From the NCBI GenBank assembly GCA_027924585.1, contig BSBM01000319.1:6477001-6541000 (forward strand): a stretch of DNA of 64,000 nucleotides, read 5' to 3'. Shown in pieces: positions 33,350 through 44,825 of the stretch. A program made the translations under genes and the position numbers. The notes under the pieces are model-generated. The model saw only the letters and a list, made by a program, of their open reading frames with translations. It was not told the DNA's origin and ran no database searches. Numbering within the stretch: the first letter of the stretch is position 1; every line of letters starts with the position of its first letter. This DNA is from Larix kaempferi (taxonomy: Eukaryota; Streptophyta; Pinopsida; Pinales; Pinaceae).

Positions 33350-35563
33350 TCACCCATCCCTGGGTGACACATTTTGTTCTTGGATAGCTTCTCTGATATC
33401 CCAGGCAACGACCCTAGGGGTCACTGCCTGTCTATGATAGCCCAAGGTTTGGTCATCTCCGGTCCATGCTATTTTCTCCTCCTCTTCAACAACCTGTTCT
33501 TTGATAATCAAAGGAAGAAAGAATGGTGGACCCAGTTTCATGCCTATCCATCTAAGTCGGTGCTTTATTAATGATTCCCTATATAACTTAGCCTTGGTGG
33601 GAGTAGTCTCTATCCCGAGGGGGGAGTGAGGCTCCCTCTTCTTCAAATATTCTGCGATTCTTGCCCATCTCTCACTGATGGCTTCCTAAACTTCCTTGTG
33701 CATGCATTGAAGGGTGAGGTCGAAATGTGTTACTGCCTCATGTTGTTTTTCAAGAAGGATAGGAATTAAATGCTCATATGTGGTGATAGTCCAGTGGTCC
33801 TGGATTACCCTTTCAGGATGAGTTGCCTCACCCCTAATCCATAATGGGTTTTGCTACTCCTCTGCAAGATAGAGGTGAGCATCTTGTGCTCTCTCTAACT
33901 CGTGTTTCATCCAGGAGCAGAGTGCTCTTAGCTGGAAGTCGCCCATGTAGGGATTTGGAGAGCAGTTGGGTGAGCTCGGCACCATGAAGTTATGCAAGAA
34001 AAAATCTCATAATTGGTCTTTCTCCACTTTTGTGCAGCTCAGAGAAGTGTCAACGAACTCCTTTGGAGTGTTTAATTCTAGAGGCAGGCCTTGCTTTAGC
34101 CTTTGTAGCTGAAATTTTCCCCACTTCTCCCTTAGGTAAACCGTATAGATTCTAGATGGTGGCCTGAGTCCCAATATATCATCATAGATCTTAGCAGTGG
34201 TAGTCAATGTATGCTCCAATTGTCAGATTTTCTGGTCTTTCCAAGCCATCTCTTCCTGAACTTGGCCCAATTTCTCCTTCAGTGCTAATTTTTTTTGTTC
34301 TGCCAGCTTTAATTCTCCTGCGTGCTACATATTCAAAATATGGGTCTTTTCATGTGCAAATAGTGGGGGTCCTGGTGAAGCTGGCTGTCTTCTCTGGATC
34401 CTTGCTTCAAATTTTAATGTTTCCAACTCCTCCCTGACTTTTGCTAGTTCTATCAGTGCCTCAGCTAGCTGGTTGTTGATTCCAGGGTTTTCATTTTTAT
34501 CGGTAGGATTCCATTGGAAAGCATCCTCTTCTTCTGGTGTAGTTGGGTCGTTCTGGTCTACCCCAAAATCATCATCATCAAATAAGTTTTGAATTATGGG
34601 GCTAGGTTCTTTTTCTACCTTCTTTGAATGCTCGTTTTTGTGCTACTGTGCGACCCTTTTACTTCTTCGTTTTGAACCTTGCCCACTGGTAGAAACCCCC
34701 AAGTCTTTTTTGCGGGAGGCATCTTTTGAATGCTTAATTTTAATCAGGGTATCAGCCATAACTTCATTGTAGTTATCCAGGTCAATCTTTCTCTTAGCTC
34801 TTGATGCAGAAGTTGATTTTTCTTTTGATCCGGAAGCTAGGGGTATGCCTAGGTTAGGTGTACCCCTCATTATCTGCACATCTTCGGCTGAGACTAACAA
34901 AAAATCCTCCCATGAGAGTTCTGGAACCTATACCATCAATTATTCACAAATTATCAATTTGATTAGCCCATGGTGGGCTAGTGCACCTTCTTTTCCCTGA
35001 ACTACCTTTTTGCTCATTTCTCCCAGAGACTGAAGAAGATAATAGGGAATGTTGATGTTGTTATTTGGTGTAATATGGCCCCTATGTATCAGAAGCTCCA
35101 AAATTCGAAAGTGGAAGATCGGGACATAGCTAAGTCTCCCTGTGCACGTTATATATTTCAGAACGATAGAAGCTATCTTGTCCCAGGGTGCTGGCATGGT
35201 GATTCTTTTGACTCCATTCTTTTCTTCTTCATAGAATTCACCCTGTCCGAAGAAGGTTTCCTTTGCCCTTTGGTTGGCTTCCCAGTTGTCTCTGCCCCAG
35301 TACAGACTCATGGGAAGCCCAGTGTATTTCGCAATTTCCTCCTCGTCAAGTCTGATATCTAGTCCCCTTATTCGGGTGACAAACTATTCATCTTTTATGT
35401 GTTTCAAGTTCCTGGCAAATTCTAGGGCCACTTCAGTATTGGACCCTCTCAGTCCCGAGATAAAGGGCATTCAACCCGCATCACGGAGGATGGAAAACAC
35501 TTGTGGGCTTTCATAAATGGGCGTGTGATCCTCCGGCTCACTCTGTTTGAACCCCTTCGTCAT
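33350..35563 (-). pseudogene. RE6 additional ORF in the env-like position, unknown function
   Basis: A single frame of about 738 codons from an ATG at 35561-35563 (in-frame stop just upstream at 35576-35578) to a stop at 33350-33352, close to the polypurine tract. It has ten internal stops (at 35471, 35384, 34940, 34928, 34643, 34325, 34223, 34007, 33854 and 33686) and no frameshift. Features in order: an N-terminal part with FISGLRGSNTEVALEFARNL, IAKYTGLPMSLYWGRDNW, and IPYYLLQSLGEMSKKV; a basic region (RAKRKID, KRRSKR) that could be a nuclear signal; an acidic run (DDDD, PEEED); heptad-like segments (LAEALIELAKVREELETL, LAEQKKLALKEKLGQVQEEM); and a C-terminal part with HWTITTYEHLIPILLEKQ and ARIAEYLKKRE. 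No signal peptide or transmembrane segment, so it does not look like a membrane envelope protein. The N-terminal part recalls 'putative plant transposon protein' ORFs from memory; this is unverified. Confidence 0.72.
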
Positions 35564-36058
35564 TTTTGAATTTTTCTAGTGTAATCAACAAACCAAAATC
35601 TTTGAGTGGTGGCTGACTTACCTCAACTGGTCGGGATTGATCATAGGCTTGAGGGCAGCTTGCTGGTTGAATGGCAATATGAACCTCCAGTTTTCTTGCT
35701 TCTGAGAAGCTTGCATTGCCAAATTGGGTCCTTTTGTAGATTATGCTGCCTTATTTAGCTATTTTTATGCACTTATCCCGATCATTGTGCATCGTACCTC
35801 CTTCCTTATACATTTCTTTCCATTATTTCATCCTGCGTTTATTTCCATCATTGTACATTACGCTGCTACTTTGATCATTTGGGGATATAGCAGCTGGATG
35901 CAGAGGTTGTCATTTTCTGACATGTCTGAGGTAGGTAATCATGACTCTGTGAGGTTACTCTGAACCGTGCCTCCGAATTAACTTAAAAGCTGTCATCAGC
36001 TTTGGAAAATAACCGTTTTGTGGGGGATTATGATTTGATTCGAAAATAAAATAAAGAG
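35564..36058 (-). other. RE6 spacer before the additional ORF
   Basis: Non-coding sequence between the Lys/Gln-rich segment and the additional ORF. No gene seen on either strand. Confidence 0.5.
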
Positions 36059-36560
36059 TTAAGTGATTACCTTCCATGCTAGCATACCTGAGTGTATGAT
36101 GCATGCTTGATTGTATGGGAGCGACATTCTGTAGTTGAGTTTAGTTGCGTCTGTAGTTAATTTGGTCATGTCAGTAGTGACGCCTTTTTTCCTTCTTCTG
36201 CCAGTTTTCTTGAAATTGTTGCCTTTGCTTGCGTGACTATTTGTGCAAGTTTTGTTGATTTGACTTTTCATTGTGTTCAACATTGTGTTTGTACTGGTGC
36301 TGTGAACTTTGTTGAATTGATTTCTGTAGTGATAGATTTTCTGTTGTTTTGGCTTGCTTGAATTGATTGCTGGCTCGCTTGATTGGATATTTTGAAATTG
36401 TTGATATTGCTTGTTGGCTCTCTTGATTGATTTTTGCTGATATTTGTTTGTTATTCTTTTGTTGGATTTTCGTTTGCTGCTTAATTTTTGCTAGCTCACT
36501 TGAAACATGCTTTCTGGCTCGCTTGAAATTGCTTGCCGGTTCTTCATAGGGATGGATCAA
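36059..36560 (-). pseudogene. RE6 Lys/Gln/Ser-rich segment after integrase
   Basis: A 107-codon frame (36560-36237) that overlaps a second one (36283-36059) in another phase. It is low-complexity, dominated by Lys, Gln, Ser and Asn (KIQQKNNKQISAKINQESQQA, FKQAKTTENLSLQKSIQQSSQ), with degenerate internal repeats of ERAS/KRAS-like words. It may be an eroded C-terminal tail of pol or the N-terminus of the additional protein. Function unknown. Confidence 0.35.
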
Positions 36561-36586
36561 GTTTATCTATTTCGTTTGGGATAACC

Positions 36587-36727
36587 TGAGTGGATTTTTT
36601 TTTTTCATTTCTCTTTTTGTGTTTTTTTTTTAATTTTTTCTTCTCTTTGTCTATTTTTTCTCTTTTTTTTTCATTTTTTCATTTTTTTTCTCTTTTTTCA
36701 TTTTTCTTTCTCTTTTTATTTTTAATT
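36587..36727. repeat. T-rich (A-rich on RE6 sense strand) low-complexity tract
   Basis: About 140 bp of T runs broken by C and A, immediately after the RE6 pol stop in sense direction. Confidence 0.85.
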
Positions 36728-38083
36728 TTATTTTGTAATTGGAATCAGTGATGTTCTATGCTCTCTATCAGCATTAGATTTTGCTGATAGAGTGTGTGTG
36801 AACTCCTCTCTGGACTGAGGTGTCTTATAAAGTTTGAGTAAGTTTCCATTCACCAACATGGGGAATTTTTCTTCATCTATTGTAGTAATTCTGATAGCTC
36901 CATTGTCATAGATGTTTTCAATGATGTAGGGTCCGAGCCATCTGGTTGTGAGTTTTCCTTTAAAAGTGTGAAACCTGGAGTCATAGAGTAGTTCCCAGTC
37001 ACCTTCTTTGAATTTCTTCTGCTTGATGTTTTTGTCATGCCATTTATTCCTTTGCTGTTGGATGATTTCAGTGTGACCACGTGCTTGTTGGCGTTGTTCA
37101 TCCAGCTGATTTAATTGTAGCATGCGTTGTTGGATATCTGAAAGTTCCATGTTTAACTTGGCTGCAATTCTCAATATTTTGATTTCAAATTCAATTGGCA
37201 GCATTATTTTCTTTCCATAAACTAGCTCATGTGGTGTGAAACCTGTTGTTATCTTCCATGTGGTATTATAAGCCCAGACTGCCTCACTTAATCTGTCTTC
37301 CCAATCTCTTTTGTGTAGTTGCACTGTCTTTGTCAAGATTCTTTCTAGTTCTATGTTTGTCACCTTAGCTTGACCATTAGCCTGAGGGTGGTAGGAGGAG
37401 GACTTCCTGTGTTTAACATTGTTTCTCTGAAGTAGGTCCTTGATAAGGTTGGATGTAAACTGTGTGCCTTGGTCAGAAACTAGCTCTCGTGGGACTCCAA
37501 ATCTGTGGAATATTTGCTCTGTAAAAAAATTTGCCACATTTGTCTCATTTGTTGCTGCAAGTGCTGCTACTTCTGCCCACTTTGTAAGGTAGTCAGTGCA
37601 TACTAGAATATAGATTTTCTGATTTGATTAGGGTTTGAATGGACCAAAAAAATCAAATCCCCATTTCTCAAATGCTTCTAAAGATATTTGTGGATGGAGA
37701 GGCATTTCTTCTCTTTGAGTAGGCTTCCCCATTCGTTGACAATCATCACAATGTGAAACGTATTCATAGGAGTCCTTGTGGAGTGTTGGACAATAATATC
37801 CAGTTTGCAATATTTTATAGGCTGTTCTTTTTGCATCATAATGTCCTCCACATGGATCGTTGTGAGTGGCATGCAATATGTCATGGACTTCATCTTCTCT
37901 GACGCATCTTCTCAATATCTGGTCTAGCCCTTTTTTGAAAAGCATCCCTTCTATCCATGTGTACGTGGCACTTTGCCTTATGATTTTGTTCTTTTCTTGG
38001 TGGGTGTAATGTTGTGGGAATTTACCAAACATTAAGTAGTTTTCTATGTCAGCAAAACATGGGCTTCTTATTGTCTTGTCCAT
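36728..38083 (-). pseudogene. RE6 integrase, catalytic Glu lost
   Basis: The first frame (38083-37628) has the HHCC finger (HDILHATHNDPCGGHY, HCDDCQRMG) and the first Asp in WGFDFFGPF, ending at a stop. The second frame (37537-36728) has the second Asp in SDQGTQF and YHPQANGQAKVTN, where the catalytic Glu is Lys (37364-37366). The C-terminal GPY/F-like module (TRWLGPYIIENIYDNGAIRI) follows. About 90 bp with stops separate the two frames. No chromodomain is visible. Confidence 0.9.
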
Positions 38084-38522
38084 GGGTGAGTCTAGACAGA
38101 AAATCAGCTACTACATTGTGTTTTCTTGGCTTATCCAGAATTGTTATGTCAAACTCTTGCAAGAGTAGTAGCCATCTAATGATTCGAGCACTTGTATTAG
38201 GTTTATTCATAAGATACCTGATTGTTGAATGCTCAGTGTGGACAAAAACTTGGTATCCAGTTATGTAGTGCCTGAATTTTTTTATGGCATGTATGACAGC
38301 CAAAAACTCCTGCTCTGTGATTGTATAATTTAATTCTGCTCCTGCCAAGCTTTTACTGATATAATATATGGCATATGGTCTCTTCTCTTCTTCTTGTCCA
38401 AGGATTGATCCAATGGCCTTATCTGATGCATCAGAATGGATGTGGAATGGAAGTGCCCAATTTGGTCCTTGGAGTACTGGAGTTGTGATTGTCTTCTCCT
38501 TGAAGTTATCAAATGTTGACAT
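38049..38522 (-). pseudogene. RE6 RNase H
   Basis: FHIHSDASDKAIGSILGQ, YYISKSL, LNYTITEQEFLAVIHAIKKFRHY and HNVVADFLSRL are typical of Ty3/gypsy RNase H. First Asp and Glu are present. It overlaps the integrase frame by about 35 bp through a frameshift. Confidence 0.92.
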
Positions 38523-38543
38523 ACAATGCTTTGTCCAGCTGAA

Positions 38544-39309
38544 TTATGTGTCTTTTGTGAGAAGAGCAAACATTGGTGCGGCAATTTTGCTATAACTCTT
38601 GATAAATCTTCTATAGTAGCATGTTTTCCCAATAAAACTTCTCACATCTCTTTGTTTGATAGGTGATGGCAGTGTTCTGATGACTGTAACTTTTGCTTGA
38701 TCAACTTCAATTCCTCTCTGTGAAATATGGTTTCCAAGCACGATGCCTTCTTCCATCAGCATTCTGCATTTATCATTGCTCAGACATAAGCTCATCTCGA
38801 TGCATTTTTTCAAGACTAATTCTAGATGTTTTAATGCTTGGTTGAAATTTTGGCCATAGGGTGTGAAGTCATCCATGTAGACTTCCATTTGATCATTAAT
38901 AAAATCAGAGAATATGCTTAAGATTTCCCTTTGAAATGTTGCTGGGGAATTACAGAGTCCAAAGGGTAGCACTCTGTATGCATAAGTGCCCCATGGGCAT
39001 GTGAATGCTGTTTTGTCCTGATCAGCTGGGTGGATTAGGATCTGGTTGTACCCACTGATCCAAGAATGAGAAAAATTTGTTTCCAGCCAATGTGTCCAGT
39101 ACTTGGTCGATGAATGTTAGAGGGAAGTGATCTCTCTTAGTTGCCTTATTGAGCTCTTTGTATTCCACACAAATCCTCCACTTCCCTCCCTTTTTAGGAA
39201 CTATAACCAATGGTGAGACCCATTCACTATCTGAAATTGAGTATATGAACCCTGCATCTAACAGCTTTTGTAACTCTAGCTTAATTATGTCTTTTAATGC
39301 TAGGTTCAT
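38544..39309 (-). pseudogene. RE6 reverse transcriptase, frameshifted
   Basis: The first frame (39309-39022) has LLDAGFIYSISDSEWVSPL, VPKKGGKWRICVEYKELN and DHFPLTFIDQVLD; it leaves frame at FFSFLD. The second (38972-38544) has LPFGLCNSPATFQR, YMDD (EVYMDDFTPYG) and the connection domain (SFIGKTCYYRRFIKSYSKIA). YMDD is intact. Another frameshift near 38560 leads to RNase H. Confidence 0.93.
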
Positions 39310-39366
39310 TCTTCTTTGTGGTTGTCTAATAGGAACATCACCTTCCTTGATATAGATGTAATGCTT

Positions 39367-40593
39367 TCAAATGTCTGGGTGGATACCCTTCATGTCAGTG
39401 TATGCCCATGCAAAAGCTTTGTTGTTGTCTGACAGTACCTTCATTAATTGTTGTTCTTGTCCTGGCTCCAAATTGGAGTTAATATTAACTATCTTTCCAT
39501 GCATTATCTCAACTGTTTTGATCTGAATTGGATGTTGTTCAAGTGTGAGTACCTCTGCCCACATTCTATCAGAGCTGTGGGTTGATGTTTTCTCTTCTTG
39601 TTGCTGACCTGAGCCAAAAAAATATTCAAAAATATCTTGATTAGAAGATGCATTTTGAATAAACCTATCTAAATAACTGTCTTCATCGATGGCTTTTAGT
39701 GATATGGCAACTTCAATGGTAAGAACCGGTTGTATGTTTTGGTCTGTTATATCATTATAATCGTCTGTCCAGTTTTGATATTCTAGGTCTGAATACTTTC
39801 TTGTTGGAGGATATATCGTGATTTTCTTTCTAGCTTTCCCACTGGTGATTTTCATGTTGCTCGATCTGCAACATATATAGGCATCTGCAGTTGCTAGCCA
39901 AGGTCTCCCTAGTATTATTGGGTACCCGCTGAGTTTACTTTTCACTTCAATGACTATGAAGTCAGCTGGGTACTCTCAGGATTCGATATTGATAATGATG
40001 TCTTCGATCATTCCTTCAGGTTTTACAGTCGATGTGTCAGCAAGCTGTAGTACGGTAAGTGTTGGTCTGACCATCAATTGGAGTCCTAGGGATATCATTG
40101 TTTCCTTGGTCATCATGTTGATTGCAACCCCTAAATAAATTAGGCTGCTGGAAATATGTATGTTGTTGATGGTCAAGTTGACTACTGGACTGCCTGGATC
40201 AAGGTATTTGGGGTTGACAATGACAATCAACATTAAATCTGCTAATTGGCCTACTACGTTTATAGTTGGTGGGTCAAGTCTTCTTCTGCCAGGTCTTTTT
40301 AAGAAGTTCTCTTTAATAAACTTGTTACAGATTAGCACATCTCTTATGGCCTGTACAATTGGAATTTGGATGTTCAAATGCTTTAATTAGTTTAGAATTG
40401 CATTCTCCTCTTCTTCTTTTGTATTTCGTATGAGTTTTTCAGGGAATGGAGGGTTTCTATTTTGTATGTGTGGCCAAATTTCTTCTTCCTGAGGGTTTGT
40501 CTCGTATGGATGCTGAATTTCAGGTTGTGTTGTTTGTTCGTGATATCCATATCCTTGATTATTCTGTGTGTGTGTTTTGTAATGTTTTCCCAA
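39367..40593 (-). pseudogene. RE6 protease and linker
   Basis: One phase across 40593-39367 with stops near 40385 and 39950-39970. The retropepsin site reads SSLIYLGVAINMM: the catalytic Asp (usual D-L/T/S-G-A) is Tyr (40135-40137). It continues with ILGRPWLATADA, the typical second protease strand, and a linker to reverse transcriptase. Confidence 0.85.
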
Positions 40594-42076
40594 ACCTGAG
40601 ATTAATTTTGTTTATTTCCAAGGTATCCACAACATAAGTTGGAAATTGCACCATTTTAGTATTATAGGCTTGTTGTTGTCCTGCCCTATTGTTGTTTGGG
40701 TTAGGAATCAGTTGGGAAGGAATTGGAAGAGGTATGGGAGGTGGTTGGTTCTGTGGGGGCGACATGATGAGTGGCTGCTGAGATGGATCCCTCTAGTATT
40801 CTGAATAAGGATATGGATTTCCATAATTCGTTGTTGGCTGAGCAAAAGGTGGGGGGTATGGAGAATAAGATTGTGGGTAATAAGGCTGTTGATATGGTTG
40901 GTTTTGCTGCCACTGGTTTGGAGTTGGCTAAGACGGCCATGGGGTAGGTGCTGAATTCCAACTTTGTTGATTACTTCCCTGATTAAAGTAGGCTTGGTTG
41001 TTGGGTTGGTAAGGCCTAAAAAAATTATTTCTTCTTTGATTAACGAAACAGAGTTGTTCTATTGCACCTTCAGCTGTGGGATCTTGGAGGGAAGCTTTGC
41101 ATGAGGGCAACAGAGGGAATTTATCAGTGGAGTGATCGTCAGTGTAGAGGCCACATATTTCTATGTTGTTTAGTGTGCACTGTCCCTTTTCATGCTTCTT
41201 TCTACAGCATGGACAAAATACTGCCAATGCTTGGTTTATCTTGTAGGGATGGAAGGATATCAATTTTCATATCATCAAGAAGGTTCCCTAAATCAGACTT
41301 TGTGAGGTTCGGTCCTGATGATGTTGATCCCCCAGTGAATGAATGTGAATCCCTTGTCCCACTTTTACCTTTTCTGGATCTAGAATAGTTCTTGAAGATT
41401 TGTAGGATTTGGTCATAAGTTTTCTGGAATATATCCCCATCTCCTAGAAGGTTCAGGAATTCCATATTTTCTTCTTTGATTCCTCTAAGAAGGACAAGTT
41501 TCAGTGATTCTTGATCTAAGGTGCAGTGACTAGCTCGTTTGCAGCTGAGTTGAAAGCGTTGTGCATAGTCTTCTAGGGATTCTCTTTCTCCTTGTTGCAT
41601 TCTGAAGATTTCATCACTTCTATCTTTTGCCTACAGTAGTCCCTATATTTTTCTAGGAAGGTTTGTTTCATTTGGTCCTAGGTAAAAATGTTGTTTTCTT
41701 CTAGGATCATAAACCATATGAGTGATAGATCTTTCAATGTGGAAGGAAAGAGTCTTAGTTTTTGTGCATCTGTGGTGTAACCAAATGACCTGCAAACTAC
41801 CTCAAATTCAAATAAGAATGTTTCAGGATCTTCTAAGGTTAAGCCATGGAAGTTTGGCAGGTTATTAGGGTTGATATTCCTCATCCTGGCATCCCCAAGA
41901 GGTACACTAATGGGAAAAGTGAACAGTTCTCCAGGTTCATCCTCTTCCTCTACCATAGTGGTGTTTGAGCCAGAGCTAGCAAAGAAGTTATCTCTGTTTG
42001 GATCGTAGCTAGAATCAGCTTCATCTTTTGAGTTAAGGAATCCAAATTGGGAAGTATCAGAACTTTTGTTACTCAT
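40594..42076 (-). pseudogene. RE6 gag, frameshifted
   Basis: Starts at an ATG (42074-42076; MSNKSSDTSQFGFLNSKDE). Gag core NFHGLTLEDPETFLFEFEVVC and DLSLIWFMILEE (42076-41678), then QQGERESLEDYAQRFQLSC in another phase (41600-41202), then a zinc-binding stretch CPCCRKKHEKGQC followed by DDHSTDKFPLLPSC (41215 down), then a Pro/Gln/Asn-rich tail to about 40594. At least three frameshifts. Confidence 0.88.
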
Positions 42077-42210
42077 AGGGCGGTTAGGTAGAAAGCGTCC
42101 AAATCTATCTCTCTATCGTCGAGGCATTCATGGTAAACATTTTATGTTTTTGGTTGTTTTTGTGTTTTTTTTTTCTTTTTTTCAAGATGTCTTCTATAGA
42201 TTAAGCACCT

Positions 42211-42226
42211 CCTCGACAACGACGCG
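42211..42226 (-). other. RE6 primer-binding site, degenerate
   Basis: The minus strand next to the 5' LTR reads TTTTTT then CGCGTCGTTGTCGAGG. This resembles the GGCGCCGTTGCCGGGG-type site common in plant Ty3/gypsy elements, with several C-to-T/G-to-A changes. Confidence 0.5.
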
Positions 42227-42232
42227 AAAAAA

Positions 42233-43220
42233 TGGTGGACTCCAGGAATGGATACCTAATTAGGGTAGCTAAACCAGAAGTATACTTTAATTATCGACCA
42301 GGGAGCGTACAAACTTAAGAGGTGCTAAGCACTATATGTGCTCTATAGGATGGTCTTCGTTGTTTTAGGGTGTTGGAATGTATCTTAAAGGTTTCTCTGC
42401 AAGAAGGAAATGGAAGTGAGTTGTTTCTAAAAAAAGAATGAAAGAATATAAAAAGGTTGTGAATCTATGAACTAGAAATGTTGAAATTGGTATATCTCTA
42501 TGCTAAGAATTAAATGCAAGAAAGCTATAAATCTAGTCTAAGAAGTAAATACTGAAAGCTTGGTAAACTTAATCTAGAAATTAAATATTGAAAGCTGGAA
42601 ATTTAATCTAAGAATCGAATACTGGAAATCAATCAAGCTTTATCTATTCAAATCAAATACTGAAAGTGATGATCATTATTCTAATTAAATCAACAAGCTG
42701 AAACAATTAGCTTCTATATGATTGAACTCAGATAAGGGAAATGTGCATGGGATTGCAGATCCGAATCATTGTCTAAAATTAATATAAAATGTTGGAAAAC
42801 AAGGGTAAAATATGCCTGCGCAGAATGCATGCACAGGACTACGGAAATCGTGTTACGAAACTACAAAATCGGTATTATCGAACTACAAGGAAAAATCGCT
42901 GAACTGAAATAAGAATCTACTGTTCAAATCATTATCAACATACTTCACATATTATGATGATTAAACCAATTAGAAAAACACATGAGAAATACCTGAAGTA
43001 AAACGAGGCTCCTGACCTACGTGTTGAGGGGGGCCTCCCCAACCCGTATTTCAGGAGTAGAAAAGAATTATAAACTCAAAGCTTGAAATAACATCAATTC
43101 TTCCATTATTAAAATTGTAACTTCATGTCTCTGAAAAGTCTTAGAACAAAACTGTCTCGAATAACATATGCTGAATATAAGTTCTACAAAAATGCCAACA
43201 TGAACCCCTTGCTACTCAAC

Positions 43221-43309
<89 letters not shown>

Positions 43310-43649
43310 GAATCATAACCTAACTCTATGCTTTAAATGCCGATCCTACTAAACAGGAGTTTTCTTCTATAAATCAGGAAAAGGGGCACCGAGCCACTTG
43401 TGGTCTTTCAGTCTTTGAGCTGGATTTGCTTGTTTTCTCTTAGATCACCTGCGCCTACTCATACATACTTATTTTCATATAATTAGCTCGGAGAAAATGC
43501 CTTTAAGCATAAAAGAATAATCTCTAAACTACTTTATTAAATAATCAAAACAAATGCATTATTCCCCACAAACAGAGGTATTTTCCTTATCCATTATTGT
43601 GCTTGTGTGGCATAAAAAGGATATAGAGTACCTAATTTGGGACTCATCA
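42233..43649 (-). repeat. RE6 5' LTR, 1417 bp, with microsatellite expansion
   Basis: Partner of 31994-33329. The extra length is largely (CT)n at about 43222-43256 followed by (AT)n at 43257-43306, where the other LTR has only a short ATATATAT. Confidence 0.95.
43222..43306. repeat. Compound microsatellite (CT)n(AT)n
   Basis: About 17 CT repeats followed by about 24 AT repeats, inside the RE6 5' LTR only. Confidence 0.97.
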
Positions 43650-43654
43650 CTGAC

Positions 43655-44082
43655 CACCAGGTTGGACGCGACCACGCTGTTATGTATGTTTCAGTGAAGA
43701 ACATTTAAGTCCCGACTGTCCATGGAAGGACATGATCGACTTAAAATTTTGTACAAATTGTGGATTTGGGGAGCACAATATGGAAGAGTGCCCCATTATG
43801 TTAGACGCCCTTAATAAAAGAAAATCTGTAAATATTTTATCCTATGTCTCTAAAAATGAAGCATGTATCACTAAAAATATGCATGTAATTACACGAAAAG
43901 GCACAAAGACTAGGGGAGATAACTGTCATGTCACTAGATTGCACAATACACAGGAAGATTATCCTAACCCATCAAAGCAAAAATATATATTCAAAAATGC
44001 CTTAGAAATATTCTCACAAATAGCATATGATGAAAGTAAAGAAGAAAATAAAAGTAAAATGCTTCATGACTTCATTTATTAA
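43655..44082 (+). pseudogene. RE3 gag, part 3 with two intact zinc knuckles
   Basis: Resumes the frame of part 2 after RE6. Two complete CCHC knuckles: CYVCFSEEHLSPDC (about 43679-43720) and CTNCGFGEHNMEEC (about 43750-43791). With the three degraded ones in part 2 this makes about five. A basic, Asn/Lys-rich stretch follows to a stop at 44080-44082. Confidence 0.85.
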
Positions 44083-44096
44083 TAGAATAAGAAGTT

Positions 44097-44825
44097 GTGG
44101 AAATGTTAATTAACGTAATGCATCTTATCATAAATAATGTCCAAAATGACAACATTATCAAAACACTATGTAGTCTCAATTACAAAGTCAAAGCCAAAAT
44201 GGATCCTCTTGTTGACTTGGAAGTCGATGGGTTTCGAATTTCACAAGTCATCATCAACTTTGGATCACAAGCAAACATCATGACCAGATCGACATGGGAA
44301 AGCATTGGTCAATCACATCTTGAAGAATCAAGGATATATCTAAAATTAGGATACCAAGGACTGATTGAACCCATTGGTGTGTGGCGAAATGTCAAAACTT
44401 CAATCATGGGTATCAACATCCATATCGACTTCGAAATCATTGATCCAAGAGAAGGAGACAAATATTTTCCAGCATTAGTCGGACAACCGTGGGGACATTA
44501 AATGAAAGATTCTATTTCACTGGAGAAAGAATGGATTAAGTTTAAAGGAGATGGGAAAAAATTAATCGTACCTATTAATCCATCCGAAGGTAAACCCTGG
44601 GTAGAACCTGATGATCACAATGAAGACATTCATCATCTGTATCAAATAATCCACAACAATGAAGATTTTTTCGAACCTAATAATCATGGAGAACTGCGAT
44701 TGGGGACCCCCTTGTCTATTGGATACAACACTGACTTGGAATTATACGACTGGAAAATTGAGAACTATGAAGCACAAGCTTGGGAATGTTGGTCTGTTGA
44801 AGTCATACCTAGAAAAACAACATGA
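44097..44825 (+). pseudogene. RE3 protease region
   Basis: VDGFRISQVIINFGSQANIM holds the retropepsin site with the catalytic Asp changed to Asn (44256-44258), followed by FPALVGQPWGH in place of the usual I-L-G-R-P-W. A stop at 44499-44501 splits the block; the rest (KDSISLEKEWIKFK, HHLYQIIHNNEDFFEP) is the linker towards reverse transcriptase. Confidence 0.78.

Larger units (their letters stand above)
31994..43649 (-). mobile_element. RE6: Ty3/gypsy retrotransposon with extra 3' ORF, TSD CTGAC
   Basis: LTRs at 31994-33329 (3') and 42233-43649 (5'), flanked by perfect CTGAC duplications (31989-31993, 43650-43654). On the minus strand: gag, protease, reverse transcriptase, RNase H, integrase, an A-rich tract, a Lys/Gln-rich segment and a 2.2-kb additional ORF that ends about 20 bp before the 3' LTR. 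Total 11.7 kb. The left LTR has TA instead of TG at its outer end. An extra ORF after pol is the arrangement of Athila-type elements; the lineage call is tentative. Confidence 0.95.

Noticed and set aside
33374-35963. Several plus-strand frames of 65-95 codons across RE6
   Set aside because: They are shadows of the minus-strand additional ORF or chance frames next to it.
43125-43352. Ser-Leu and Ile-Tyr repeat frame
   Set aside because: Translation of the (CT)n(AT)n microsatellite.
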